A stretch of 64,000 nucleotides of DNA from Bradyrhizobium sp. Ec3.3 (GTDB lineage: Bacteria > Pseudomonadota > Alphaproteobacteria > Rhizobiales > Xanthobacteraceae), in assembly GCF_000472925.1 (NCBI RefSeq), contig NZ_AXAS01000012.1:1-64000 (forward strand), written 5' to 3'. Of this stretch, positions 19,141 to 28,405 are shown one piece after another. The translations under genes were made by a program, and so were the position numbers. Under the pieces are notes generated by a model. It made no database searches. It was not told where the DNA came from and was given only the letters and a program-made list of their open reading frames with translations. Within the stretch, counting starts at the first letter, position 1; every line of letters starts with the position of its first letter.

Positions 19141-20223
19141 TCAGCCGGCTTGGCTCGCGGGAACGACGCGCGAGTAAGTCTCAGTGGACCTTCGCGCAGC
19201 AAGGCGCTCGGCCTGCATCACGGCCAGCGTCAGCACGAGGATCGCGACCGCCTGGTGCGCGAGCGCGAGCCCCATCGGCACCTGGTTCAACAGCGTCAGG
19301 ATGCCGAGCGCGGCCTGCAGGCTCACCGCCGCAAACAGCCACACGGCGCCGCTCGCAGCAGTACCTGCACGCGAACGCACGGCATCGATCGCGTGCAGCA
19401 ACGCCAGCGCGAACAACGCATAAGCCGTCATGCGGTGCTCGAACTGCACGGTCAGCACATTGTCGAACAGGTTGCGCCACCACGGCGTCTCGAACCACAG
19501 CCGCGCCCCCGACGGGATGAACGCGCCGTCGATCTCGGGCCAGGTGTTGTAGGCGCGCCCGGCCCGCAGGCCCGCCACCAGCGCGCCGAGATAAAGCTGC
19601 ACGAAGGTTACGACGACGAGCACTGCGCTCGTGAACTTCAGTCGCACTGAGACAACGATCCCCTGGCGCGCGCCGAGCCGCCGCAAGGTCCAGACGATGC
19701 CAGCGAAGATCAGCAGCGCCAGAACCAGATGCGTCGCCAACCGATACTGCGACACTTCGACCCGTTCCGAGAGGCCAGAGGCCACCATCCACCAGCCGAC
19801 CGCGCCTTGCAGCGCGCCGAGCCCGAACAGCAGCCACAGCCGCCGTTTCAATTCGCTCGATAGACCCCCGCGCCACAGGAAGAACAGGAACGGCAACAGA
19901 TACGCGACGCCGATGAAGCGCCCGAGCAGCCGGTGGCTCCATTCCCACCAGAAGATGGTCTTGAAGTCCGACAGGCTCATGCCGGCATTGAGCTGGCGAT
20001 ATTGCGGGATCTTCTTGTAGGCCTCGAAGGCCTCGGTCCACTGCGTCTCGGTGAGCGGCGGCACGCTGCCCGTCACCGGCTTCCATTCGACGATCGAGAG
20101 CCCGGACTCCGTCAGGCGTGTCGCGCCGCCGACCAGCACCATCAGCGCGATCAGCGCAGCCACGGAAATGAGCCACCAGCGCACGGCGCGATGCGGGTCG
20201 GAGGAAGCTGATATCGTGGTCAT
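19141..20223 (-). CDS. ctaA: Heme A synthase (COX15/CtaA family)
   Basis: 360 residues with about eight transmembrane helices. It oxidises the C8 methyl of heme O to give heme A for aa3-type cytochrome oxidase. Conserved segments include [34 protein letters not shown] (haem-ligand His), [14 protein letters not shown] and [13 protein letters not shown], and the last His-containing helix [15 protein letters not shown]. It is the alphaproteobacterial type 2 form without the N-terminal Cys pair of Bacillus CtaA. Confidence 0.95.
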   Translation of the reverse strand: MTTISASSDPHRAVRWWLISVAALIALMVLVGGATRLTESGLSIVEWKPVTGSVPPLTETQWTEAFEAYKKIPQYRQLNAGMSLSDFKTIFWWEWSHRLLGRFIGVAYLLPFLFFLWRGGLSSELKRRLWLLFGLGALQGAVGWWMVASGLSERVEVSQYRLATHLVLALLIFAGIVWTLRRLGARQGIVVSVRLKFTSAVLVVVTFVQLYLGALVAGLRAGRAYNTWPEIDGAFIPSGARLWFETPWWRNLFDNVLTVQFEHRMTAYALFALALLHAIDAVRSRAGTAASGAVWLFAAVSLQAALGILTLLNQVPMGLALAHQAVAILVLTLAVMQAERLAARRSTETYSRVVPASQAG

Positions 20224-20319
20224 TTCGGCCGGAAAACCAATGCTTGAACCAGGCTGCGCGCCCCTTATAGTCCCCCGCTCCCGCAGCGCAAGTTACGCGA
20301 AAAGCCGCAAGCTCCCGCC

Positions 20320-20529
20320 ATGAAGATCCGCACCCGCAAGTTCCTCGGTACCATCGCGCTCCTGGTGCTGGCGGCGACATGGGCGCTGCTCGGCATGGTG
20401 CTGGCGCAGCTGCCGTGGATCGCGGAATCCGGCTGGCGCCAGGCGATCTATTACGTCGTGGTCGGCATGGGCTGGGTGCTACCGGCAATGCCGGTGGTGA
20501 GCTGGATGCAGCGGCCCGACCCGGCTTAG
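20320..20529 (+). CDS. DUF2842 domain-containing small membrane protein
   Basis: 69 residues with two hydrophobic helices (LGTIALLVLAATWALLGMVLA and AIYYVVVGMGWVLPAMPVVSWM). It matches my recollection of DUF2842, a small inner-membrane family of alphaproteobacteria of unknown function, often beside ctaA. It is divergent from ctaA with a 96-base gap. A role near cytochrome oxidase biogenesis is inference from position. Confidence 0.75.
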   Translation: MKIRTRKFLGTIALLVLAATWALLGMVLAQLPWIAESGWRQAIYYVVVGMGWVLPAMPVVSWMQRPDPA

Positions 20530-20603
20530 CCTACGCAAACGCGCTTGCGCGTTTGTCGGCAGCAAGCTCGGGTGTCCGCTCATCCTTCCGGATCGAACTT
20601 AGC

Positions 20604-21701
20604 TCAAGAGGACGTGCTGCCCGTCGGCTTCACAGGCGGAAACGTCACGCCCGAGACGAGCACGCGCAGCATCCGCAGCGAGCGGCGCCGGCCGTCCCAG
20701 GAAATCCGCGGCAGCGCGCGCAGATTGGTCCGTCCCTCGACGTCGACGATGCCAGGAATCGTCGACACCGCGCTGGCAAAGCCCGCCTCCTCCGCCATCA
20801 CCACATGGCTGCGCCGGAACGAGATGCGGTCGCCGAACGGATAGGCAAAGTGTCCGATCTCGCGGTGGAACGCGGATTCCGCCACCGCCTTGCCCATCGC
20901 CATCTCGCGGGAAGCTGCCGTATCCTTCATGGTGGCGAGCGCGGCATAATTCACCGTCGCGCTGCCGATCGTCACCAGCGGGTCGGCTGCAAGCTTCGAA
21001 AGATCCGACCAATCCATCCACGCCTCGCGCGAGACGGCGGCGAGATCGACGCGATGTCGCTTGCAGAGATCGTTGATCGCAGCCGACAGCTCCGCCGGCG
21101 GCAAGGTTCTGAGCCAGTCTTCGAGCAGCGTGAACAGCGCCTGCTTCTCCGCACGGTCGGTAACGACGAAGCGTTGCTCCTTCTCGCCCATCATCAGGCT
21201 GATGCGACTCTCGCGCGCGATCACCTGTTCGAGCGCGAGCCACCAGGCTTCGCCGACGCCGTCGGGAAAGGCGGTCGGCACGTAGACCGTGAAGGGCACG
21301 CCGTGGCGCGACAGCACCGGATAGGCGAATGTGGCGAGATCCTTGTACGCACCATCGAAGGTCAGCGCCACGAAGCGCTGCCGCGCGGGCAGCGTCACCG
21401 CGCGCCGGCAGACCTCATCCATGCTGACGATGTCGAACTTCCACCGCTTCAGCGCGCGAAGCATGCGGTCGAGGAATTTTGGTGTGATCTCGCTGGCAAG
21501 CAGCGGCTGGAATGGCGCGCGCCCGCGCGGCCTGACGCGCTGAAAGCGCAGGATCGCGCCGGCGCCGCCTGCGCTCCGTCCGCGCAGCCGGTGCTGGCCG
21601 GTGAACCAGGCCAGCTCCAGCCGCAGCCGTTCCATCCATCGGTCGTCGGAGGCCAAGATCCACCCTTTGCGAGCCGGCGAGCGGCCGGTTCCTCTTTCCA
21701 T
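20604..21701 (-). CDS. Polysaccharide deacetylase family protein with degenerate metal site
   Basis: 365 residues of a NodB-homology fold (about 95-330). The first motif, normally TFDDG, reads LTFDGAYKD, so one Asp is lost. The second, normally SHTxxH, reads GSATVNYAAL, so both zinc-binding His are replaced. The later HFAYPFGD motif is kept. A deacetylase reaction looks unlikely, and a carbohydrate-binding or regulatory role is inferred. It stands at the edge of the exopolysaccharide locus, divergent from the CelD-like gene, with AAGGAC before its ATG. Confidence 0.82.
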   Translation of the reverse strand: MERGTGRSPARKGWILASDDRWMERLRLELAWFTGQHRLRGRSAGGAGAILRFQRVRPRGRAPFQPLLASEITPKFLDRMLRALKRWKFDIVSMDEVCRRAVTLPARQRFVALTFDGAYKDLATFAYPVLSRHGVPFTVYVPTAFPDGVGEAWWLALEQVIARESRISLMMGEKEQRFVVTDRAEKQALFTLLEDWLRTLPPAELSAAINDLCKRHRVDLAAVSREAWMDWSDLSKLAADPLVTIGSATVNYAALATMKDTAASREMAMGKAVAESAFHREIGHFAYPFGDRISFRRSHVVMAEEAGFASAVSTIPGIVDVEGRTNLRALPRISWDGRRRSLRMLRVLVSGVTFPPVKPTGSTSS

Positions 21702-21789
21702 TGTCCTTACTCTTTGTTGACATTTCTTTGCAAAGGTCGGCCACAGGCCGAACTACGCTTATTTCCGTTTTTCTCGACAGGTTTTGCGA

Positions 21790-22977
21790 ATGACCATGGC
21801 TGCGGCGATGCAAAGCCGGACGGCAGAAGCGCCAGCGCGGTCGAAAGCGAGCCGTATCGCCGAGATCGACATCGTCAGCGATCTCGCCATGGCGGAACCG
21901 TTCTGGCGCGCGCTGGAGAATACCGGCCACCTCGCAACACCCTATCAGCGCTTCGACCTGCTCGCCCCCTGGCAGCGTCACGCCGGCGAGCACGAAGGCG
22001 CAGCGCCGCTCATCGTCGTTGCCCGCGATGCCGAGCGCCGGCCGCTCGTCGTGCTGCCATTGTGCACGCGGCAAAACCATGGCGTGACCGTCGCCTGCTT
22101 CATGGGCGGCAAGCATACGACCTTCAACATGGGCTTGTGGGACGCCGATTTCGCCGGCCACGCCAATACCGCCGACCTCGACGCGCTGCTCGCGGCCCTG
22201 CGCACGCGCGGCGGCGTCGACGTGCTCGCACTGTCGCAGCAACCGATGCGCTGGCGCGACCAGCAAAACCCGTTCGCGCTTCTGCCGCGCCAAAATTCCA
22301 TCAACGGCTGCCCGCTGCTCGCGATGCCGCCGGGCGGCCCGCCGGAGTCGCGCATCAGCAACTCCTTCCGTCGCCGTCTGAAGAGCAAGGAAAAGAAACT
22401 CAAGGCGCTCGCCGGCTACCGCTATCACCTCGCCACCACCGATGACGACATCACGCGCCTGCTCGACTGGTTCTTCCGCGTCAAGCCGGCGCGGATGGCG
22501 GAGCAGAAGCTGCCGAACGTGTTCGCCGAGCCCGACGTCGAGGCGTTCGTCCGCTCGGCCTGCCTGGCGCGGCGCGGTGAAGCCCGCGTCATCGACATCC
22601 ATGCGCTTGAATGCGACGAGGAGGTGATCGCGATCTTCGCCGGCGTCGCCGACGGCCGCCGCTTCTCGATAATGTTCAACACCTACACGATGTCGGAGCA
22701 CGCGCGCTACAGCCCCGGCCTGATCCTGATGCGCAACATCATCGACCGCTACGCGGAAGCCGGCTATGACGCGCTCGATCTCGGCATCGGCTCGGACGAC
22801 TACAAGCGCCTGTTCTGCAAGAGCGACGAAGAGATTTTTGACAGCTTTGTCCCGCTGACCTCGCGCGGCAAGCTGGCAGCGATGGCGATGTCATCGCTGA
22901 GCCACGGCAAGCGCCTCGTGAAGCAGAACCAGCTGCTGTTCGACCTGGTGCGAAAACTACGCCGGGCGTTCGGGTAA
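21790..22977 (+). CDS. CelD/BcsL-type GNAT family protein
   Basis: 395 residues from ATG 21790 (MTMAAAMQSRT; a TTG two codons earlier is less likely). It belongs to the double-GNAT group annotated as cellulose biosynthesis protein CelD: WRALENTGHLATPYQRFDLLAPW at the N-terminus, and FNTYTMSEHARYSPGLILMRNIIDRYAEAGYDALDLGIGSDDYKRLF near the C-terminus. Such proteins probably acylate envelope sugars or peptides; the substrate is unknown. Its location in the exopolysaccharide locus supports a polymer-decorating role. Confidence 0.82.
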   Translation: MTMAAAMQSRTAEAPARSKASRIAEIDIVSDLAMAEPFWRALENTGHLATPYQRFDLLAPWQRHAGEHEGAAPLIVVARDAERRPLVVLPLCTRQNHGVTVACFMGGKHTTFNMGLWDADFAGHANTADLDALLAALRTRGGVDVLALSQQPMRWRDQQNPFALLPRQNSINGCPLLAMPPGGPPESRISNSFRRRLKSKEKKLKALAGYRYHLATTDDDITRLLDWFFRVKPARMAEQKLPNVFAEPDVEAFVRSACLARRGEARVIDIHALECDEEVIAIFAGVADGRRFSIMFNTYTMSEHARYSPGLILMRNIIDRYAEAGYDALDLGIGSDDYKRLFCKSDEEIFDSFVPLTSRGKLAAMAMSSLSHGKRLVKQNQLLFDLVRKLRRAFG

Positions 22978-23002
22978 AACCTATCCCCTTGCACGCTGCC
23001 GC

Positions 23003-25237
23003 CTACGCCGCCACCACGCGCGGCGCTTCCACCGCATCCGACGGCTGCACCGGCTTCTTCAGCATCGTCACCTCGCTGAAGCCGACCGCCTTGAGCTGCT
23101 CGCACATCGAGGTGCAGGCCTCCATGGGCATGCCGGCGTCCGGCACCACGACGGCCCGGGCGTTGGTCGTCAGCAGCTCGGCAGGCAGGTCGGAGGCGCT
23201 ACCGGCGTCGAGCAGCACATGGTCGTAGACGCGGAGCAAGGCGTCGATCGCCAGCGTCACGCGCGGCGATTGCAGAAGGCTGCGGTCGAAGCCCGGGCGA
23301 CCGCCCGCGACCAGTTGCAGGCGCGAGAGCTTGTCCTTGGTGATGATCTGCGCGAACGAGGCCTCGCCCTGCATCAATTCGGCAAGGCCAGGGGCTGAGG
23401 GATCGGCCGAGATCGCCGAAATCGTCGGCGACGATGCGGCGAGATCGACGACCACGACCCGCGCGTCGCGCGCCAGTTGCCGTGCCAGCGTCAGCGCGGT
23501 CAGCGTGATGCTCTCGCCCGCCGCGGTGCCGAGCACCGCCACCTTGCGCGCGGCGTCGCCGGCGCGGCGCAGGCTGTCGGCAAGCTGTTCGATCTCGGCG
23601 AACTCGGTGATGTCTGCGTCGGAAGCCATCTCCGGCTGGAGCGGCGCCGGCTCGCTCACGACGGGCTCAGACTCGACGGGCTCGGATTCAACGGCCGGTT
23701 CACTGCGAACAGCAACGCGCGAGGTGGCAGAGGCCGGCGTGAACGCGGCGATGGCGCGCGGCGCCGTCATGCGCAGGAGCTCGCCGGTGACGACGACGCC
23801 GGTGCTGAGCAGCAGCGTCGTCAGCGTGGCGATGAGCACGATCGGCAGCTTTTTCGGATAGGCGATCGTGTTCGAAACGATGGCGCGCGAGATGACGCGC
23901 CCCTCGGTGGGCGCGGTGTCGATGGTCTCGCGGGTATTGGCCTCGCGATATTTGGCCAGATAGGTCTCGAGCAGGTCGCGCTGCGCCTTGGCCTCACGCT
24001 CCAGCGCACGAAGCTGGACGTCCTGGCCGTTGGTCGAGGTCGCCTGCTTCTTGAGCTGCTCGAGGCTAACGGTGAGGCTGTCGACGCGGCTGCCGGCGAT
24101 CCGCGCGTCATTCTCCAGCGAGCGCGAGATCTTGCCCGCCTCGTCACGGATCTGCGTGTCGAGATCGCCGATCTGCGCCTTCAATTCCTTGATGCGCGGA
24201 TGATTGCCGAGCAGCGTCGAGGACTGCTCGGCGAGCTGCGCGCGCAGCGTCACCCGCTGCTCGGACAGCCGGCGCATCAGCTCGGAATTCAGCACCTCCG
24301 ATGCCTCGATCGGCTTGCCGCTCTGAAGCATCTCGCGGATCAGCCGCGCCCTGGCTTCGGCATCGGCCTTCATCGCACGCGCATTGTTGAGCTGGGTGTT
24401 GAGCTCGCCCATCTGCTGATTCGACAGCGTGGTGTTGTTGGTGCCGACGAACAGCGACGATTTGGAGCGAAAATCCTCGGCCTTGGCCTCGGCTTCCGAG
24501 ACCTTCTTGCGCAGGTTCTCGATCTCGCCCGACAGCCACGCGCTGGCCGACTTGGCCTGCTCCTGGCGCGCGCTCTGTTGCAGCACCAGATAGCCGTCGG
24601 CGATCGAATTGGCGACGCGCGCGGCAAGCTCCGGATCGGCCGACTGGAATTCGACGACGATCACGCGCGACTTGTCGACCGCGTAAGCGGTCAGGCGGTC
24701 ATAATAGGCATCCAGCACCCGCTCTTCCGGCGTCATCGAGAACGGATCGCGGCCGATCCCGAACAGCCCGGCCAGCGACTTCAGCGGCGAGATACCGCGC
24801 AGGACCGGGTCGAATTCGGGCAGCTGCGCGAGCTTGTTCTTCTTGATGATCTCGCGCGCCAGATCGCGCGACAGCACGAGCTGCACCTGGCTGGTGACGG
24901 CCTCGGCATCGAGCGCCTGCCGCTCCTCGGTGCTGCGGTCGCTGGTCGGACGCAGGAAGACGTTCTCGCGCCCGTCGATCAGGATGCGGGCTTCCGACTT
25001 GTAGCGGGGCGTCACCAGATTGACGCCGGCGAGCCCGAGCACCAGCGCCAGCATCGTTGGCGCGATGATGAAGCCCCGCCTGCGCTTGAGCGCGGCACCG
25101 AGCGCATGCAGATCGATGTCGCCCGATTCGGCTTGCGCCGCCTGCGCGACGGCGGCCGCGACCCTCGGCTCGGGCTTGTGCAAGGCCCGTTCAATCAAGG
25201 CCTTGTCCTTGCCGGCACGCCAGAACGCTAAACGCAT
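23003..25237 (-). CDS. Exopolysaccharide chain-length/export protein (GumC/ExoP type) with degenerate BY-kinase domain
   Basis: 744 residues. A Wzz domain with two transmembrane helices (near residues 62 and 490) flanks a long periplasmic coiled-coil region (about 200-440), as in polysaccharide co-polymerases. The C-terminal domain (about 570-735) resembles bacterial tyrosine kinases, but the Walker A segment reads LGTAAGESITLTAL with no GKS/T lysine, the Walker A' segment is VVVDLAASSP, and there is no C-terminal tyrosine cluster. It probably organises polymerisation and export at the inner membrane without kinase activity. ATG 25237 begins MRLAFWRAGKDKA; an in-frame start 11 codons upstream is less likely. 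Confidence 0.88.
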   Translation of the reverse strand: MRLAFWRAGKDKALIERALHKPEPRVAAAVAQAAQAESGDIDLHALGAALKRRRGFIIAPTMLALVLGLAGVNLVTPRYKSEARILIDGRENVFLRPTSDRSTEERQALDAEAVTSQVQLVLSRDLAREIIKKNKLAQLPEFDPVLRGISPLKSLAGLFGIGRDPFSMTPEERVLDAYYDRLTAYAVDKSRVIVVEFQSADPELAARVANSIADGYLVLQQSARQEQAKSASAWLSGEIENLRKKVSEAEAKAEDFRSKSSLFVGTNNTTLSNQQMGELNTQLNNARAMKADAEARARLIREMLQSGKPIEASEVLNSELMRRLSEQRVTLRAQLAEQSSTLLGNHPRIKELKAQIGDLDTQIRDEAGKISRSLENDARIAGSRVDSLTVSLEQLKKQATSTNGQDVQLRALEREAKAQRDLLETYLAKYREANTRETIDTAPTEGRVISRAIVSNTIAYPKKLPIVLIATLTTLLLSTGVVVTGELLRMTAPRAIAAFTPASATSRVAVRSEPAVESEPVESEPVVSEPAPLQPEMASDADITEFAEIEQLADSLRRAGDAARKVAVLGTAAGESITLTALTLARQLARDARVVVVDLAASSPTISAISADPSAPGLAELMQGEASFAQIITKDKLSRLQLVAGGRPGFDRSLLQSPRVTLAIDALLRVYDHVLLDAGSASDLPAELLTTNARAVVVPDAGMPMEACTSMCEQLKAVGFSEVTMLKKPVQPSDAVEAPRVVAA

Positions 25238-25436
25238 CGCACACTCCCGCAGGGCAACGCCGCCGCCCACCTCAACCGGGGCGATTACACTCCATTATGG
25301 TTGCCGCTGGGTTAATCGCGCCGCACGCGTGCATAGCGCGACGCGCGAACACCGTTTGTTAACCATGAAGCCGCTTAATCGGGATCGATAATTCAGTGGA
25401 TTGCTCCGTCATCGCCTGCGAGCGCTGGTTCAGATC

Positions 25437-26570
25437 ATGCCCCCCTCTGTCGACCAGCCGCTTCGCATCCTGCACGCCGTGCGTGCCCCGGTCGGTGGCA
25501 TCTTCCGCCACATCCTCGACCTCGCCAACGGCCAGGTCGATCGCGGACATCATGTCGGGATTCTCGCCGACGATCTTACCGGCGGCGAGCGCGCAGCGAA
25601 GGCGCTGGCCGAGATCGCGCCGCGCCTGAAGCTCGGCGTCTATCGGCTGGCGATCCGCCGCGAACCATCGCCCGACGACTTTCTGGTGTGGCTGCGCATG
25701 AGGCGCCTGATCGGAAAGCTCGAGCCGGATGTGATGCATGGCCATGGCGCCAAGGCCGGCGCCTTCGTGCGGCTCAGGCGGCGCTCGAGCGACGCCATCC
25801 GCATCTACACCCCGCATGGCGGCTCGCTGCACTATCCCCTGCATACCTTCAAGGGCGAGTTTTACGCGCGACTTGAACGGGCGCTGACGAACAGCACCGA
25901 CCTGTTTTTGTTCGAAAGCGCCTTTGCCCGCGACACCTATCAGCGCATCGTCGGCAAGCCCAAAGGCGTGGTGCGCTGCGTCTTCAACGGCGTGACGCCG
26001 GAGGAATTCGAGCCCGTCGCCACCGCCGAAGATGCGACCGACCTCGCCTATGTCGGCGAGTTCCGGCACATCAAGGGCGCCGACCTCCTCGTCGACGCGG
26101 TGGCGCGCCTGCACGCCCAGGGTCGGAACGTCACGCTGACACTCGGCGGCGACGGCGAGGAGATGGCGGCGCTGAAGGCGCAGGTCGAGAAGCTTGGCCT
26201 CGCCGGTTCGATCCGCTTCATCGGCCACGTCAAGGCACGCTACGGCTTCTCCAAGGGGCGGCTGCTGGTCGTTCCCTCGCGCGGCGATTCAATGCCCTAT
26301 GTCGTGATCGAAGCCGGTGCGGCCGGGATCCCCATGATCGCCGCGAAGGTCGGCGGCATCCCCGAGATCTTCGACGCCGAGAGTTCCGCGCTGTTCGCCC
26401 CCAGCAATGCCGAGGCCATGGCGGAGGCCATAGGGGCTGCGCTGGACGATCCGCAGGCGACCGCCCAGCGCGCGGCGAGGTTGCGTCAGCGGATCTCAGC
26501 GCACTTCTCCCAGCAGGCGATGGTGGACGGCGTGCTGGCCGGCTACCGCGACGCGTTTGCCAATCATTAA
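25437..26570 (+). CDS. Glycosyltransferase, GT4 family
   Basis: 377 residues of a GT-B fold. The N-terminal acceptor domain contains HAVRAPVGGIFRHILDLANG and HGHGAKAGAFVRL; the C-terminal donor domain has VGEFRHIKGADLLVDAV, LGGDGEEM and the EX7E-type region VIEAGAAGIPMIAAKVGGIPEI. It transfers a nucleotide-activated sugar to a lipid-linked intermediate at the cytoplasmic face. ATG 25437 lacks a strong ribosome-binding site; a TTG at 25401 is the alternative. About 200 AT-richer bases separate it from the divergent chain-length gene. Confidence 0.9.
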   Translation: MPPSVDQPLRILHAVRAPVGGIFRHILDLANGQVDRGHHVGILADDLTGGERAAKALAEIAPRLKLGVYRLAIRREPSPDDFLVWLRMRRLIGKLEPDVMHGHGAKAGAFVRLRRRSSDAIRIYTPHGGSLHYPLHTFKGEFYARLERALTNSTDLFLFESAFARDTYQRIVGKPKGVVRCVFNGVTPEEFEPVATAEDATDLAYVGEFRHIKGADLLVDAVARLHAQGRNVTLTLGGDGEEMAALKAQVEKLGLAGSIRFIGHVKARYGFSKGRLLVVPSRGDSMPYVVIEAGAAGIPMIAAKVGGIPEIFDAESSALFAPSNAEAMAEAIGAALDDPQATAQRAARLRQRISAHFSQQAMVDGVLAGYRDAFANH

Positions 26571-26693
26571 CCACCCTTAAGGCGGCTTTAGAATTTCTTC
26601 CGATTTGTCCGATAAGCGAAAGCGAGGGGGACTCCCGCGCTTCGCGCGCCTAAATGCGCGTCCGGCGGGTTTCAGGAATGGACGTGGACGACC

Positions 26694-28238
26694 GTGGAAC
26701 AGCTCAACGCACGCTCGATGCTCGACGCCGCGACCAGTGCCGCCGCACCCGTTGAGAAGCCCTTTGTCGAACGCCGTCGCCGCCTTTCGCCGGCAGCACT
26801 TGCGATCGTCAACCAGAAGGTCGCCCGCGCCTATTCGCCGATCGTGATCACCGGCTTCGTGCGCGTCGCCGATTTTGTCCTGCTCAGCCTCGTCGGCACG
26901 GTACTTTACTTCGGCTACGTCACGCCGCAGACCGGCTTCCGCTGGGAATATCTCGCTGCGATCTGCGCCGTCGCGGCGGCTGCCGTGATCTGCTTCCAGG
27001 CCGCCGACATGTATCAGGTCCAGCTCTTCCGCGGTCAGCTCCGCCAGATGACTCGGATGATCTCGTCCTGGTCGTTCGTGTTCCTGCTGTTCATCGGCAT
27101 TTCCTTCTTCGCCAGGCTGGGCAGCGAAGTTTCGCGGCTGTGGCTCGCCGCCTTCTTCTCCCTTGGCCTCGCCGCGCTCGCCGCCGAGCGCCTGGCGCTG
27201 CGAACGCTGGTGCGCACCTGGGCACGCGAGGGCCGGCTCGACCGCCGCACCATCATCGTCGGCTCCGACCGCAACGGCGAAGAGCTGGTCGAGGCGCTGA
27301 AGGCGCAGGAAGACTCCGACATCCACGTGCTCGGCGTGTTCGACGACCGCAACGACAGTCGCGCGCTCGACACCTGCGCGGGCGCGCCGAAACTCGGCAA
27401 GGTCGACGACATCGTCGAGTTCGCCCGCCGCACCCGCGTCGATCTCGTGCTGTTCGCGCTGCCGATCTCGGCGGAGACGCGCATCCTCGAGATGCTGAAG
27501 AAGCTCTGGGTGCTGCCGGTCGACATCCGCCTCTCCGCGCACACCAACAAGCTGCGTTTCCGTCCGCGCTCCTATTCCTATCTCGGCGAGGTGCCTACCC
27601 TCGACGTGTTCGAGGCGCCGATCACCGACTGGGACCTGGTGATGAAATGGCTGTTCGACCGCATCGTCGGCGGCCTCGCGCTGCTCGCGGCCCTTCCGGT
27701 GATGGCCCTGGTGGCGCTGGCGGTGAAGCTCGACAGCCCCGGCCCCGTGCTGTTCCGCCAAAAACGCTTCGGCTTCAACAACGAGCGCATCGACGTCTAC
27801 AAATTCCGCTCGATGTATCACCATCAGGCTGACCCGACAGCCTCGAAGGTCGTCACCAAAAACGATCCGCGCGTCACGCGTGTCGGCCGCTTCATCCGCA
27901 AGACCAGCCTCGACGAGCTGCCGCAACTCTTCAACGTGGTCTTCTCCGGCAATCTCTCCCTCGTCGGCCCGCGCCCGCACGCCGTCCAGGGCAAGCTCCA
28001 GAGCCGGCTGTTCGACGAGGCCGTCGATGGCTATTTCGCCCGCCACCGCGTCAAGCCGGGCATCACCGGCTGGGCCCAGATCAACGGCTGGCGCGGCGAG
28101 ATCGACAACGAAGAGAAGATCCAGAAGCGCGTCGAGTTCGACCTCTACTACATCGAGAACTGGTCGGTGCTGTTCGACCTCTACATCCTCCTGAAGACGC
28201 CGATCTCGCTGCTGACCAAGAACGAGAACGCGTATTGA
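26694..28238 (+). CDS. Undecaprenyl-phosphate sugar-1-phosphate transferase (WcaJ-like PHPT)
   Basis: 514 residues. About four to five N-terminal transmembrane helices are followed by a CoA-binding-like region ([17 protein letters not shown]) and the C-terminal bacterial sugar transferase domain (about residues 320-514) with the conserved [43 protein letters not shown] and [19 protein letters not shown]. It starts exopolysaccharide repeat-unit assembly by moving a hexose-1-phosphate onto undecaprenyl phosphate. GTG at 26694 is the assumed start; the ribosome-binding site is weak and an ATG eight codons later is possible. Confidence 0.93.
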   Translation: MEQLNARSMLDAATSAAAPVEKPFVERRRRLSPAALAIVNQKVARAYSPIVITGFVRVADFVLLSLVGTVLYFGYVTPQTGFRWEYLAAICAVAAAAVICFQAADMYQVQLFRGQLRQMTRMISSWSFVFLLFIGISFFARLGSEVSRLWLAAFFSLGLAALAAERLALRTLVRTWAREGRLDRRTIIVGSDRNGEELVEALKAQEDSDIHVLGVFDDRNDSRALDTCAGAPKLGKVDDIVEFARRTRVDLVLFALPISAETRILEMLKKLWVLPVDIRLSAHTNKLRFRPRSYSYLGEVPTLDVFEAPITDWDLVMKWLFDRIVGGLALLAALPVMALVALAVKLDSPGPVLFRQKRFGFNNERIDVYKFRSMYHHQADPTASKVVTKNDPRVTRVGRFIRKTSLDELPQLFNVVFSGNLSLVGPRPHAVQGKLQSRLFDEAVDGYFARHRVKPGITGWAQINGWRGEIDNEEKIQKRVEFDLYYIENWSVLFDLYILLKTPISLLTKNENAY

Positions 28239-28261
28239 AGGTGGATTGCCCAAACCAAGCT

Positions 28262-28361
28262 GTCATCGCCCGGCTTGACCGGGCGATCCAGTAATCACCG
28301 GCAGCGGACGTCACCACTGACGGCGCGGAGTACTGGATGCCCCGCCTTCGCGGGGCATGAC
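28262..28361. repeat. Intergenic palindromic repeat, family C (copy 1)
   Basis: Starts GTCATCGCCCGGCTTGACCG and ends CCGCCTTCGCGGGGCATGAC, with inner GATCCAGTA and TACTGGATG arms. The second full copy is at 52210-52310, and a half copy is near 36557-36588. It lies between two exopolysaccharide genes. Confidence 0.88.
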
Positions 28362-28405
28362 TGCGGAAGTTGTGTCGATGAGCTGCGTAAGCGTGTGAGC
28401 GTGTG

